DNA from: Cornus controversa
Lineage: Eukaryota > Streptophyta > Magnoliopsida > Cornales > Cornaceae
Length of the DNA stretch: 64,000 nt
Assembly (NCBI GenBank): GCA_026545225.1
Contig: CM048846.1
Coordinates: forward strand, 14,843,975-14,907,974
Direction of reading: 5' to 3'
Program-made: the position numbers and the translations under genes
Part shown: positions 31,653-43,230 of the stretch, piece by piece
How positions within the stretch are numbered: position 1 is the stretch's first letter
Layout of the letters: each line of letters opens with the position of its first letter
The notes under the pieces: generated by a model
The model's database searches: none
The model's input: the letters and a program-made list of their open reading frames with translations, nothing else
Told to the model about the DNA's origin: nothing

Positions 31653-33833
31653 TGACGCAGAACGGAAGTATAAGGGTTACCAGCGTAAACCCTAAGAACA
31701 CAAAAACTGGAATCCACCAGCACAATTAATTGTAAACCAAAGTAAAACTTTATTGATAAATTGATTGCTCTCTACCCTATGGCAGTACATATATTTATAA
31801 TAGAGAAATTATAATCTTAACAGTACTAGAAAACCTAAAAATAAAGGAAACTTGTAGAAATTCTAATTCTAACAGGAAAAGAAAAGAAAAGAAAAATAAA
31901 AGAAAATTAGTACCTAAAATTAAACTTTCTTTAAAAAAAATATTACATATATGTATATAAATATATATAATATGAAACCTACTAAAACTGTCCTACATCA
32001 GTCTCCCCCACTTCAAAAAAAAACTCGTCCTCGAGTATAGTTGTGAAGAAGAAGGTATATCATATATGAGAATGAATATAATTTTATACCACGCAAGACC
32101 TGATCTCAAAGCTTCATAAACTTGCTTCAATATTGTCTGCCATTTTTCTTTCCTTTGTTTCAACTTTTTAACAACACCACTTGATACTCCATATGGCTGA
32201 ACTTCACTTTTAATGCCAAGATCACAAATTTTAATGCTTGATTGTATCATTCTAGTAACTATAAAATTTACCTTTTCTCCACCTTTAAGTGGCCACTCAA
32301 GCTTTTTGGTGAATAAGGAACATATTGGAATAATTTCAGAGTGAACATTCATGTTGGAATAACCATCAATTAGGGTCTCATGGATAACATCATCATCCTC
32401 ATTCTTGGTGCAAACCATGGAAGCATCCTCAACATATTTGATCGTGTGCTCAAACTCTTGTGTCACGTCATTACCTTGACTCCTTGAATATGGGTCCATG
32501 TCGTAAGTGTCCCCATGCTCCATGCCATCATCCTCTTCGACTTTATTGAACAATAAGGAATCACATTATTTTTCCAAGTTATCATTGATATCAACATATT
32601 TTTCCACCTCCTTTTGGACATGCAATTTGAGATTTTCATTGATTCGATCGAAATCATTTTCTTTATAATCAAGAGGTAAAATAATAGAATTTTTCTCACA
32701 ATCAATCTCATTAAAATAACTAGCGACTTCAACAAAATTACCTACAAACTCCTTCGTACACTCATTGACAGACCAACTTTCTTTCTTGCAATTCTGATAT
32801 TTGTTGTACAACATATGCTCATAATCTGGTGGTAAAAATTTGCTCATCAGAAGTTGTTTCATTCTCCTCCAAGTTCGTATAGGAGCCTTGCCTTGTCATC
32901 GCCTATCGTTTTGCAACTTCTCCCACCAAACAGCAGCCCCGCTTCTCAACTTATACGCCACCATCTTGACTTGTCGATCCTCCGTAACTTCAGTCATCTC
33001 GAAAAACCTCTCAACCTCAGAAATCCAATCCAGAAATTCTTCAATCTGTAATTTACCATGGAACAGCGGTATGTCTGTGCGTATTCTATAGTCAGGTTAA
33101 TTTTGGTTTCGATTTTGTTAACGAATTCCTTGGTGACTCACAACGTCCTCATCAGAGTCTTCATCACTCAAATCTTCGAACTGCTCGTGTCTCGCCGCTC
33201 TAGGTGGATGTCCACCTCTAGGGCGACCAAGGGTAACTCCCTCGACTCTAACTCTGTTGGCAGGGGCTTGAGCGTTACCAATAGGGATGTCGGGATTAGG
33301 CTGCCGCTCCATCAGTAGTTGCTGTAACGTGGCCGTCAACCTCTCCATCGCCTGTCATTGCTCGTTAATCGCTGCCCATATATCTGCATCCCTACGACCA
33401 GCGTCGCTAGGGTTAATTCTTTCGTCTTCGTTGTTGCCATCGTACAAGGCAAATCCTTAGGCTCTGATACCACTTGACGCAGAACGAAAGTATAAGGGTT
33501 ACCAGCGTAAACCCTAATAACACAGAAACTGGAATCCACCAGCACAATTAATTGTAAACCAAAGTAAAACTTTATTGATAAATTGATTGCTCTCTGACCT
33601 ATGGTAGTACATATATTTATAATAGAGAAATTATAATCTTAACAGTACTAGGAAACCTAAAAATAAAGGAAACTTGTAGAAATTCTAATCCTAACAGGAA
33701 AAGAAAATCTATTTCCAAAGGAAACGAAAAATAAAAGAAAATTAGTACCTAAAATTAAACTTTCTATAAAAAAAATATTATATATATATATATATATATA
33801 TAATATGAAATCTACTAAAACTGTCCTACATCA
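31653..33833 (-). mobile_element. Non-autonomous Ty3/gypsy (chromovirus-like) LTR element with gag only
   Basis: Direct LTRs at 31653-32000 (348 bp) and 33475-33833 (359 bp), starting tgatgtaggacag and ending ctgcgtca on the minus strand. Target-site duplication GAAAA at 31648-31652 and 33834-33838. The primer-binding site TGGTATCAGAGCC, complementary to initiator tRNA-Met, sits at 33472-33460, next to the minus-strand 5' LTR. The polypurine tract gaagtgggggagac lies at about 32014-32001. Only gag-related sequence lies between; protease, reverse transcriptase and integrase are absent, so mobilisation would need another element's enzymes. Confidence 0.9.
32010..33440 (-). pseudogene. Degenerate gag of a Ty3/gypsy chromovirus-like element
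   Basis: Minus-strand gag remnant spread over several frames. An N-terminal piece near 33440-33340 starts MATTKTKELTLATLV. Next come MERLTATLQQ with an acidic/arginine-rich stretch (33348-33118) and a conserved capsid-type region about 33080-32900 reading [17 protein letters not shown] and [17 protein letters not shown]. After that comes MKQLLMSKFLPPDYEHMLY (32862-32566). The W..E.F and A..WW.. spacing is typical of plant gypsy capsids. Several stops and frame changes separate the pieces, so no full Gag is made. The downstream 186-codon open frame (32553-31993) continues into the LTR and carries no pol motif. The family (Tekay/Galadriel-type chromovirus) is inferred from gag style alone. Confidence 0.75.
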
Positions 33834-34580
33834 GAAAACCACTTCATTACTAGCTTCCCAACTCGTGTTCACCAACAAAGAAATTTAGACACAACAAACC
33901 TTTAGTGGTCCACATCTTAAAACTAAAATTATCATTATTTTCCTTGGAAAATGTTACATTGAACTGTTTGATCATATATACCCCCATCTTCTTGTATATA
34001 TATCTGTAATTAGGAAATTGTAGGTTAAAAATGTAAATATAGCATTGTTCTTTGCCCTTTTTAGTGTATGGCACAAAAGAAAATTAAATTTGTTTCCTCT
34101 TTATAAGCTTTTGGCACAGAAGAAAATTTACGGATAATGAAAATTTACCTTATTCGATTACCAAAACTTATACGAATTAGGACTGTAACTTGGACGAATC
34201 TGAGGTACAACTCGGGTTCAATCCGATAAATGAAATGTTCAATCCTAATTCTACCTCCAATCTTAACTACTCAATTCGAGTCAAACTCATCTTTAAATTT
34301 TTAAACTTAGGTTCGCAACTCGGGTTGATATTTCTGATTAGAAAGTCAAGCTAATATGGGTTACTCATATGGCCAATCTCTATACTAAATGTGATCTTGA
34401 GTTAATTCAAGTTAGATTACTCGTAGGCATATAATTTTTTTAAAACTCAATGCAAATTTTTAAAAAATTACAAACAACTCAATTAGGATTTTGAAAGACA
34501 TTTTTTAAATGACAGATTTACGTGAATTCATGAATTTTTATAGACTTCTATTTCAGACTTTCATTGATTTGTATAGAATT

Positions 34581-35782
34581 CAGGAACGGAACTACTAATT
34601 GGCTATAGCCCAGGTCCCAAAAAAAAATTACTAACTACTACTACTACTACCGTGTTTATTAGTTCATAGCTCACTAGCCCAGCTCACTATTTTTATTATA
34701 TTATTTATATTTTTGATCCTCTAATTATATATTTAATTAGCATATTCAATTTTAAACTCAAATATGACATAATATACTTTAAAGTTTAAACTCATACCGT
34801 TTATATACATATATTATTAAAGTACTATATAATTGCACCGAGCCATGTGACCATTTGACTACTTAAAAAATTATTCGTTTAATCATTCATGGTGGTTCTA
34901 GACATTTGGTGAAAATATTTAAAGGAGATTAAATATGTAGCAGGAGGTCAATTTATACATTCTCCAATAAATTATTTATTTTTTATTTACATTTTTAATT
35001 TGTTATTATATTGAATTTCCTTTTAAAAATCTTATATATGTGCATATTTACTATTTCTTAGCAAACATGTCTTTGTTGTGATTTGTGAAGTGTGAACAAG
35101 GAAAATAAATTTGTGTTATGTCTACTAGAAAGTTCGCTTAGGACTTCTCAACCTTTTGGGAATTTCAAGGCTGGCTCTGCCTCTATTGTTTCGTACTATC
35201 AAGACACTTTCATTGCAAGATGAAAATTTTGATTTCGTTTCATAAATAGGAAAATGGTAGATCAAAAAATAGGATAACATCTAATAAGCAGTGGTAACAT
35301 CCTCCTTAAAAAATTTCAAGAGTTGAATAAACAGAGAGAAACATATTATCTGATTGATAAATTGATCCATCTCATAGTGATTCTCCTTATTTCTATGGCA
35401 ACAACAAAACGAGTTTATTCGGCAATGAAGCGTGTCAAAACTAAACTTCGCAACAAGATTGGTGATGAATTTCTTTCAGATTGTATGATTCTCAACATTG
35501 AAAGAAAACGTAGTGAAGATATTGATATAGATTCAATAGTTAATGAATTTGACTCTCTTAAGATCAATGGATACATCTTCAATAGGTTACTTAAGAAAAC
35601 GTTATATCTGTTTTTATATATATTTATGATATAGTTGATTTATCTATATGGAAACGTTCTCGTTTTTTTTTTGTCTATATTTGAATATTTATAACATATC
35701 TTTATCATAAAAATTATTGTGTTCATTTTTAATTTTTCTTGTTTTTAGCTTTCTCCACTTTGCAATCCTAACTCCGCTCCTG
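34581..35782 (+). mobile_element. hAT transposon relic with perfect 8-bp target-site duplication
   Basis: Flanked by ATAGAATT at 34573-34580 and 35783-35790. Terminal inverted repeats: caggaacggaactactaatt at the left and, on the other strand, caggagcggagttaggattg at the right. An 8-bp duplication with CAGGRRCGG ends is the hAT signature. The 3' part encodes a transposase C-terminal fragment. Most of the transposase is deleted. A truncated sibling (first 310 bp) lies at 26131-26441 in the duplicated copy A. Confidence 0.9.
35323..35634 (+). pseudogene. hAT transposase C-terminal (dimerisation) domain fragment
   Basis: A 103-codon open frame reads YLIDKLIHLIVILLISMATT, then KRVYSAMKRVKTKLRNKIGD, then DSIVNEFDSLK. 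This is the hAT C-terminal dimerisation region of plant zinc-finger/hAT transposases, in which a P-V-S-T-A-T-T-E-R-A-F-S-A-M-K core is followed by LRNKM and IDDFDSLK. Here the motif is altered (ISMATTKRVYSAMK). It lies inside the hAT ends at 34581-35782. The N-terminal zinc finger and the RNase H-like catalytic core are missing, so it cannot be an active transposase. Confidence 0.85.
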
Positions 35783-35790
35783 ATAGAATT

Positions 35791-36594
35791 CTACTAGAGA
35801 CTTTGATGGATTTTTATAGACTTGTATTGATTTCTTTAACATTTTTTTTATTTGTATTCTTGAATTCTATTTTTGTGTACAAGTAAGCCAATGACTCAAG
35901 GGGTAGATATAATATAAAATGGATAATTTATTATTTGATATATTATCTAAAAATTATTCTGTAGTGCACATATCCCATAAAAGATCAGGGATAATAAATT
36001 AACTCACTTGATGAACACATATTGCATATCAACCATTTCTCATATTTCAATCGCACATTAAAAGTACAGACTTTACTTATAAAATCTAGGTAAATCATTA
36101 GATAGATAATTAGAGAACCTTGAACCTAGGTTATATTGTATTATTAATTAGTTTTCCTAATCCAATAGAAAGAGAGAGAATGTAAGAAAAGAGAAAGAGA
36201 AAAACTAAGAAAGAAAAAAGGAATGTACCTTGAGATGGAGAAAGGTTGTTCGTATTCTACAGGGGAAAAAAAAGTCTATCAAAATCTATGAAAAAATGTT
36301 AGATTTGTTATGAACTTTGGTATTTATACCTTCCACCCTCAAATTCACCAAAATCCACCATTTAATGAAATCCTTTAAAATTTATGACTTTTTGAATACA
36401 CCTAGACTTTTGTAGACTTTTTTAAAATCCTAATTGAATACAGCCAAATTTGTATGGACTCGTTAAAAGTCTAGATTCAATGCATCCAGATTTTTAAAGT
36501 CTTCTAAAATCCTAATTGAATACACCTTCCTTAAGAAACTAATTTTTCATACAATAAATTAAGAAACAAAGGAAGATGAAAATAAAAAGGTAAT
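35791..36594. other. AT-rich intergenic DNA
   Basis: No gene. Short repeated phrases such as atagacttttattgatttgt-like sequence near 35820 and aatcctaattgaatacacc near 36430 and 36510 suggest old repeats. Confidence 0.45.
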
Positions 36595-37691
36595 TGTACA
36601 CACGAATTTTGAGTCTGATAATAAGATCAAAACACGTGGACAAATATATCAAATATATTAATTTCAAGAAATATGGGTTACAAATCTCTGTAGATCTTTA
36701 CAAAAGAAAGATAAATTTCTCTGATTCGATCTCCTTGGTGATTCGAATTCAAAGGCTGTTGGAGCTTGATCTTGAATTAGATTGAAACTTTGGTGAAGAA
36801 CGACACGTGGATATTATGCTTGTTGTTCTTCTCCTTCAGAGTTTAGATGCTTTGGAGCTTTGAATATAGAGTGAAGAATCCTTTAGAGTTTCAATTTTCT
36901 CTAAGAGTTTTCTGGTTTTCCCCATTCGGATTCAAGGGCTACTGGAGCTTGATTTTAAATTGAAAGTTTAAAGTCCTCTTCAAGTGTTTGTTGTTGAAGA
37001 AAATCGGTGAGAATTTCTGATCAAGTGCTGAAGAAGCTTGATCTCGAACAGTCTTATTGATGATTCTTTGAATTTGTTGAATCGTGGAGAAAAAATGACA
37101 TGACTTGAATGTGCTTGTTGTTATTGTTGTTCAAAGCTTTGAGGGTTGGATGAACGTATGTCTCAGAGCTTCAAGTGTTGATTGAAGACAAAGTTTGACA
37201 GAGCTTCTGTATTCTGTCAGGGTTTTCTCCCATCTCTTCTATTCATAAACTTCTTGGAGGGGCAAACTAGTAACTTCTTGTACCCTTGATAATTATTTTT
37301 TGTGATAATTATCTAATTGATATATATATATATATCTTTGATGATAAATATTTATACATATATATTAATTATCTTTTGACCCATGTTCGAGTGAGCTTGG
37401 ACTTCTTAAACAATTTGGATCAACCCATAACCTATTTATTTGTGGTGGGTCTGGACTTTGAATTATCTGACTCATTGGGTCACATTCCAAAGTGAGTTAA
37501 ACTGAAGGTAAGCCCAACTTATATTTTGGATCCATCATGCAATTTTTTTAATGTCTACAAATTTCTCCCACTTCAAGTCTTGCACTATATCGAGCTTGTC
37601 ACGTATCTAGAGCGGGACTTGAAGTTTTTTTTTTTTGCGAAAATCTAATTGCAAAGAGGATGTCTTCTTTGTCAAGTTGAATTGGAGTCTT

Positions 37692-38546
37692 TAGGGGTGC
37701 ACAAAGAATCGTTGGAATTGGAACCGTAGAAAATCATATCTGAACCGTAGCTATGGTTCCGATTCAGGTTCTAATTTTTAAGAACTATTGACTACGGTTC
37801 CAGTTCCATTTCAGGACCACCAAAACTTAAAGGAATCGGAACCGTGAGATATATTGTATATAATACATAATTATATTTATATAATATATAATATAATAAA
37901 TAAGTTTACTTACACAGTTACTGTTACACACTTACATGACTACACTTACACAGCCGAACCCTAAGTTTTCTAACCTTTATCTTCCCTTAGTTTCAACTTC
38001 AAACTTCTCACGTAACACTACACAATCACAGAGGAAAGCCAGAGTCATCTCACCTCCTCACCTCACAGACTCGACGGTCACCGTTCTCCGACAGTCCGAC
38101 ACTTTCTCTGGTATATCTCGCTCTCCCACTCTCTCCTCTCTCTGATTCACGATCTAACAGTTAGTAAGTAGTAACTCGCTGAATTTCTCTCTCTCTACAA
38201 ATCCATAAGCTATCCCTGATTCTCTGGCATGGCTCTCAAATTTCATTATGGATTCACCAACTTCATCATCGTCGTCTGTTAGGGTAAGTTCTCACTCAAT
38301 CTCTTTCAAATTAATTGTAAGAACTCCATCTAGCACTCATTTTTTTGAGTTTTTTTGTATGGAGCTTCACAAATGTTCAATTGAATCATTTATAAAAAAT
38401 AATATAGAAGAATCGCGGTTCAAACTATGGTTCAGTTCCACCTCCCAACAGTTGCGGTTCTGGTTCCAAAAATCAGGAACAGTTGAGAATGGTTCCAGTT
38501 TTGGTTCTTCCAGGAATTGTAAAGAACCAAACCGTGTACAACCCTA
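37692..38546. mobile_element. hAT-like non-autonomous element inside the LTR retrotransposon
   Basis: Ends taggggtgcaca and, on the other strand, tagggttgtaca. Flanks ggagtctt (37684-37691) and ggggtttt (38547-38554) match at six of eight bases, consistent with an aged 8-bp hAT duplication. Subterminal sequence has inverted 'ggttcc/ggaacc' phrases. The interior (about 37930-38300) is unusually C-rich. It includes a short ATG frame beginning MDSPTSSSSSVR followed at once by a GT donor-like gtaagt, which resembles the first exon of a plant hAT transposase. That last point is inference. Confidence 0.65.
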
Positions 38547-38859
38547 GGGGTTTTGAAAAATTTATTACAAAAGGATTTTTTTTCCTTATCTAAACGAAAT
38601 TGAAAACTTGAGGATCCTATTGCAAATAGGATTTTTTTTCCTTATCCAAGCAGAATTGAAGACTTGAGGATTCTATTGGAGTCTTGAAAATCTAATGGCA
38701 AATAGAATTAGTCCACCGTTATATATATGTAACCTACACTTCAGATCTTTCACATCAAAAAATAATTGAGAGAGATCCCACGAACTCCTATTGGAAGAAA
38801 ATTGGAAGAAATCCACATTCAGCAACTCCTACTGACCAGTAAAAAGGTGAAGATTATTG

Positions 38860-39360
38860 GTATTATTTTGTTTCCTTTTTATTTTTCTTTCTACTGTGTC
38901 TTTTTTTTTTCTATTTTTCCTTTTACTTTTTTTTTTTCCTTCTTTCTTTCTGCCTCTTCTTTTTTCTGTCCTATGCACGTACTGCCATTCTTTCTTTTTA
39001 CTGCATCTCTTTTTTTGTGTTTTTTTTTGTCTCTTACCTTCTTTCCTTCTCTTTTTTTTCCTACTATTTTCTTTGTCTCCCCCCCCCCTCCACACACATA
39101 TATAGATATTTTTTTTCTATTTTTTGTCTTTTTTTTTGTCTTTTGCTTTCTTTCGTTCTCTTTTTTATGCTATTTTCTTTTTCTTCTCCCACACACATCT
39201 ATATAAATATATATATAGATATATATCTATAGATATACACTTTTTTTTTCTCTTTCACACACACACACACATATATATGCGCGTGTGTGAATACTGGATC
39301 TCTTTTTTTTTCTCCTTTCTTTATACTACGCCTTCTTTCTCTTTTTTTTTTGTGTACATT
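38860..39360. repeat. Polypyrimidine (T/C-rich) tract with CA and TA microsatellites
   Basis: About 500 bp of T- and CT-rich DNA with runs of C, CA and TA, inside the LTR element. It creates overlapping Phe/Leu-rich open frames (plus strand) and Lys-rich ones (minus strand), which have no other support. Confidence 0.7.
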
Positions 39361-39789
39361 TTCATGTTGCTTGCTAGTTTCATACTTGAGATCTCATGAA
39401 AATTATTACAACACCGCATCATATCTCCTACACTGCTCCATGTATTGCAAACCCTTAAAACAAAGTATACATGTAGCTGAACATTGAAAAAATACATTTT
39501 TTTAATAATAATTTGGCAGACGAGCAAAATTTCTCTCTTTTTTTTTAATAGCAACTTTGTCTTCCTTGATCGCTATTAACTAATTTTGTTTTTTTCTTTT
39601 CTTTTCAGATTGACTTATACTTGTGGGCTTTGCTCGAGTTTGGTGTTGTCTCTAGATTAACGTACAGATCTATTGAACTCATCGAGGAAGACAACTTTAT
39701 ATGAGTCACTCAACTCTCTTCTTGCAAGTTTTAATTTTTGTCAGTTCTTGCAGGTCAAATCGCATATTTCAGAATATGCAGTTCCGAAC

Positions 39790-40170
39790 GCCATTCATTA
39801 GTCCCTTCGAGATCACTTAGTTTCTTTGGAACACTTTATCGTCCCTTTGAGGTCGTTTAGTGCCCTTCGAGACACTTAGTTCCTTTGGAACACTTTATCG
39901 TCCCTTCGGGGTCCTTTAGTTCTGTTGGAACATTTTATTGTCCCTTCAGAATCACTTAGTTCATTTGAAACACTTTGTCGCCCATTTGGGGTTCTTAGTG
40001 CGCTTCGGAGTCACTTAGTTCCTTTAGAACACTTTTTTGTTCCTTCAAGGTCCCTTAGTGCCCTTCGAGGTCACTTAGTTCATTTAGAATACTATGTCGT
40101 CCATTAGAGGTCCCTTAGTGCCCTTCGGGGTCACTTAGTTCCTTTGTAACACTTTATTAGTCCTTTTCGA
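39790..40170. repeat. Degenerate minisatellite in the LTR element interior
   Basis: Phrases cacttagttcctttggaaca and gtcccttcgaggtcgtttag alternate about seven times, giving a composite unit of roughly 60 bp (two related half-units of about 30 bp). Confidence 0.8.
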
Positions 40171-40519
40171 ACATATCTTTTTTTAAATGTTGAAATTTCT
40201 ATCACATTTTTTTTGTCAGGTAAATAACCATTGACTTCTGTCAATTATAATTTTTTTTCAAAAACTTCAAGTCAAACACAGTAACCATTTTAGAACGAGA
40301 GAACAATGTTATAGAGAAAGGAACTACACTGAATGTAAGAACCCCGTTGGTTAATCGTTTTACTCCATGGGCCAAATTAATACGACGTGACAGGTGCTTT
40401 TAATATCTTGGCAAGAGACCAAAAGAAATTTATTTTTTTGTTGGGTCGACTGAACTTAGATAATCTTCCAAAATGCCTACGTACCCTGAATAAGGATTAA
40501 GTCATCATGTAGTTCAAAG

Positions 40520-40760
40520 TAATTTATTTATTTTTGTAAAGATAATTTATACTCATATCAAAGAGTGATTTTTTTTTCATATAGACAGTTTATACTTGTG
40601 TAAAGGAGTTTTTTTTTTTGTAGATAGTTTATACTCGTGTCAATAATTTTTTTTTTTGTAAACAGTTTATACTCGTGTCAATGAGTGTTTTTTATTTTTT
40701 TTATTTTTGTAGACAATTTATACTCGTGTCATAGAGTATCATCAACAGTTTAGGCTCGTA
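40520..40760. repeat. Second minisatellite in the LTR element interior
   Basis: Five or so units of about 50 bp built on 'agtttatactcgtgtcaa' followed by a long T tract. A sixth, diverged copy (cagtttaggctcgtatc) lies near 40745. Confidence 0.75.
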
Positions 40761-41599
40761 TCGGGGAGCACTTTAACTTTGATTATTATTTAACTCTGCA
40801 AGATTTAGAAGACAGTCCATGCTCGTGTTGAAAAGTGTGAATCAGCTCGGTTTCAATTTAAAAATCTCCTTCTTGCTTTATTTCTTCATTATACTCTTTT
40901 TGTACTTGAGAAGAAACATCTCATTCAAACTCGTCTCCCCACCCCGAAGGAAGATGTATTTCATTCGTTATGGTTTATATAGGAGGATTGAACTCACCCA
41001 GTATGTTTTTATTCCGCTGCGAGATTCAATCCAAACAGTATCTTCGGGATTTGGTCCCAACACTTTTCCTTCCTTCAGTCTTTCGATTTTCAAAGCTTTT
41101 CATCTTATTTGGAATTAGAGACGACTTTGTTCTTCGCTTTCTTGTTTTAAACCTTTATTTTATTGTTTGTTAGAGACAATTCGAGAAAGTAACTCTTGAG
41201 ACATCACTCGTGTGTTTTTGGGCAATGATTTTAACGAGATCTTTGCAAGACTATTCTCATCTTAAACTTTCTTTTTTGGCCTCTATGTGAGCACAATTTT
41301 CTGAGCCTTTGAACTTGAAGTTGTTTGAGGGAAACTTGAACAATTACATTTATAATGCTTGTTTGATGCAAATCCTTGTGACTTGTCACTTTGTTATGCT
41401 TTTATTTTTCTTGTTCCTTTTTGGGAACTTCTTTCTTATTTTGAGGTTTGAGAAAATGTGTAACCCTTTTTAATGGACAAGTGTGAATCTTGCCCTATTG
41501 CCAAGGGTATTTCATATGAGAGAGTTGACAATAAGCTTTGTATGGAGGGTTTGCCCCCTGTCTGTTTATTTTTCTTTTTTCTGACTACTCACTTTTGTT

Positions 41600-43230
41600 G
41601 GAAGGTTGTTTCAAACATTTGCTAGTTTGAATTGTGGCGAGTTATCTCAAATGGCTTGTACTTGAAAATTGATGTTCCCAACAAGTCCGGTCTTCTACCA
41701 AGTTTTCTTGACTTAATGTTTTATGTAATTGAGAACATTCAGATGAAGTCACTGAAGTAATATGATGTGTTTCTTGACACAAGTCTTTGGAGACGATACT
41801 TGTAACATAAGATGTATCTATTTCATCATTTGAGTTAATAAGTATTTTGTCTTCTTCTTTGGACTCAACCCCTTCAACTTTAAGACAGTTGTTAGACATA
41901 TTGGGAAAGGCAAGAGCCTTTTCACCACGACTTGTAATGCTGAGGTCCATATCATGGGCATGAGTAACCAAAATTTCAAATGTACGAGGTCTGATTTATT
42001 GTAGAATGTAGAGAAGCTCCCAGTGCATGTCTTGCATACACATTTCGACTGTTGAGACTTTAGAAAGACGATATTTGTAATCAAGACTTAGAGCTCGTCA
42101 ACGATTGATATAGTCGACCACAAGCTCATCCTTCATTTGTTTAGTGTTAGTGAGTTCTAGGACGATTACTATTCTGCGAGTACTATAGAAGTGATTGAGA
42201 AACTCTAGCTCCATCTGCTCCCAACAGTCAATACTCTTAGCTTTGAGGTCTGTGTACTAATCAAATGCATTCCCTTGGAGGAAACGGACAAATTAATTGA
42301 CTAAGAGGACCCCTTCGGTGCCAGCGTTATTGCAGATCTCCACGAAGTGTGCAACATGTTGTTTGGGATTGCCTCTTCCATTAAATTGTTGGAACTTTGG
42401 CGGTTGATATCCCACTAGCATTTTTAAACTGTCAATTCTATCAGTGTAGGGTTTTGAGTACATGAGAGTGCTTTGAGGGGCGCCGTCATACTGTGCTAAG
42501 ATTGTGTTCGTTTTTATATCCTGCAATTATTGGATAGATAGTGAAACAACTGGCGAAACATGGTTAGTTTCGTCAACCATATATCCTGACGCAGATATGT
42601 GATGATGATCTTTTGATTGGACACCTTGAAAGGCTTAATTTGAAGTATTCGTAGGCAGTTGTGTTGACTCGTCAGGATTTTGGATTTCAAGCTTACTTTT
42701 TAGTATGACGATTTGAAAGTCCTTCTCTTCAACAGTTTTTTTTGAGGTTTTCGATTGCACGCGCCATCACTGCGAGTTGGTCTTCCACTGAGGTTGTTCC
42801 AGTCATCATAGTTGCGACAACATTCGAATAGGAAAATCCTTGAGGGCCAACAATATTTGAAGTGACTGATTATTCTAAAATCTTAAGTAACCAATGCCAG
42901 AGTTGGCGTCAGAGACAAATTGTGGTCGCACCGACTTTTCTGAAATAACGTCAGAGTTCTTTACCCCCTGAGGAGCAATAGTGTTAAAATGTTGAGTTTT
43001 CATATCCATTGGTTTAGCAGGATTGGTTTTCACCAAATCTTGCTGACTTTTAAGCGAAGAAATTGATTTGGTCTTACTACACGTCATAGGACCTACTGTG
43101 GTGCTACTGGCACTTGACGGGTTCCTAGTGTTCTTGTCACTGCTTGCGACAACTTTGGTGTTAGCCATTGCAGCAATAACATCTTTTAAGTTTTTATTGT
43201 TTGTCTTCTGAACCTTGGGAGGAACCATAG
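41600..43230 (-). pseudogene. Degenerate gag of the 7.7-kb LTR element
   Basis: Minus-strand gag remnant. The N-terminal part (from about 43226: MVPPKVQKTNNKNLKDVI, with an AMANTKVV stretch) is Ser/Thr/Lys-rich. The middle part (42526-42293) reads DRIDSLKMLVGYQPPKFQQF, then NGRGNPKQHVAHFVEICNNA, a highly recognisable plant gypsy capsid block (GxxxPKFxxFxGxGNPxxHxxxF). Further on, frames near 42100-41900 give a VTHAHDMDLSI phrase (the A.DME. block). Frameshifts and stops separate these pieces. No zinc knuckle, protease or reverse transcriptase follows. It is therefore a dead gag. Confidence 0.8.

Larger units (their letters stand above)
31497..34897. repeat. Segmental duplication copy B, containing an inserted LTR element
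   Basis: Collinear with 25201-26441 except for the LTR element at 31653-33833. Landmarks shared in order: gacctaataattaaattagg, a tttgttattgactaataatag phrase, gtaatgtgatagatatgg, [insert], gctcgtgttcaccaacaaag-type sequence, and ggctatagccca. The copy continues to the right into the full hAT element, which copy A has lost. Confidence 0.85.

Noticed and set aside
36594-36785. 63-codon frame, repeated at 43275-43505
   Set aside because: The similarity between the two comes from their position in the two LTRs of one element, not from a gene family.
38766-39206. 146-codon Phe-rich frame and antisense Lys-rich frames
   Set aside because: Produced by a T/C-rich low-complexity tract inside the LTR element.
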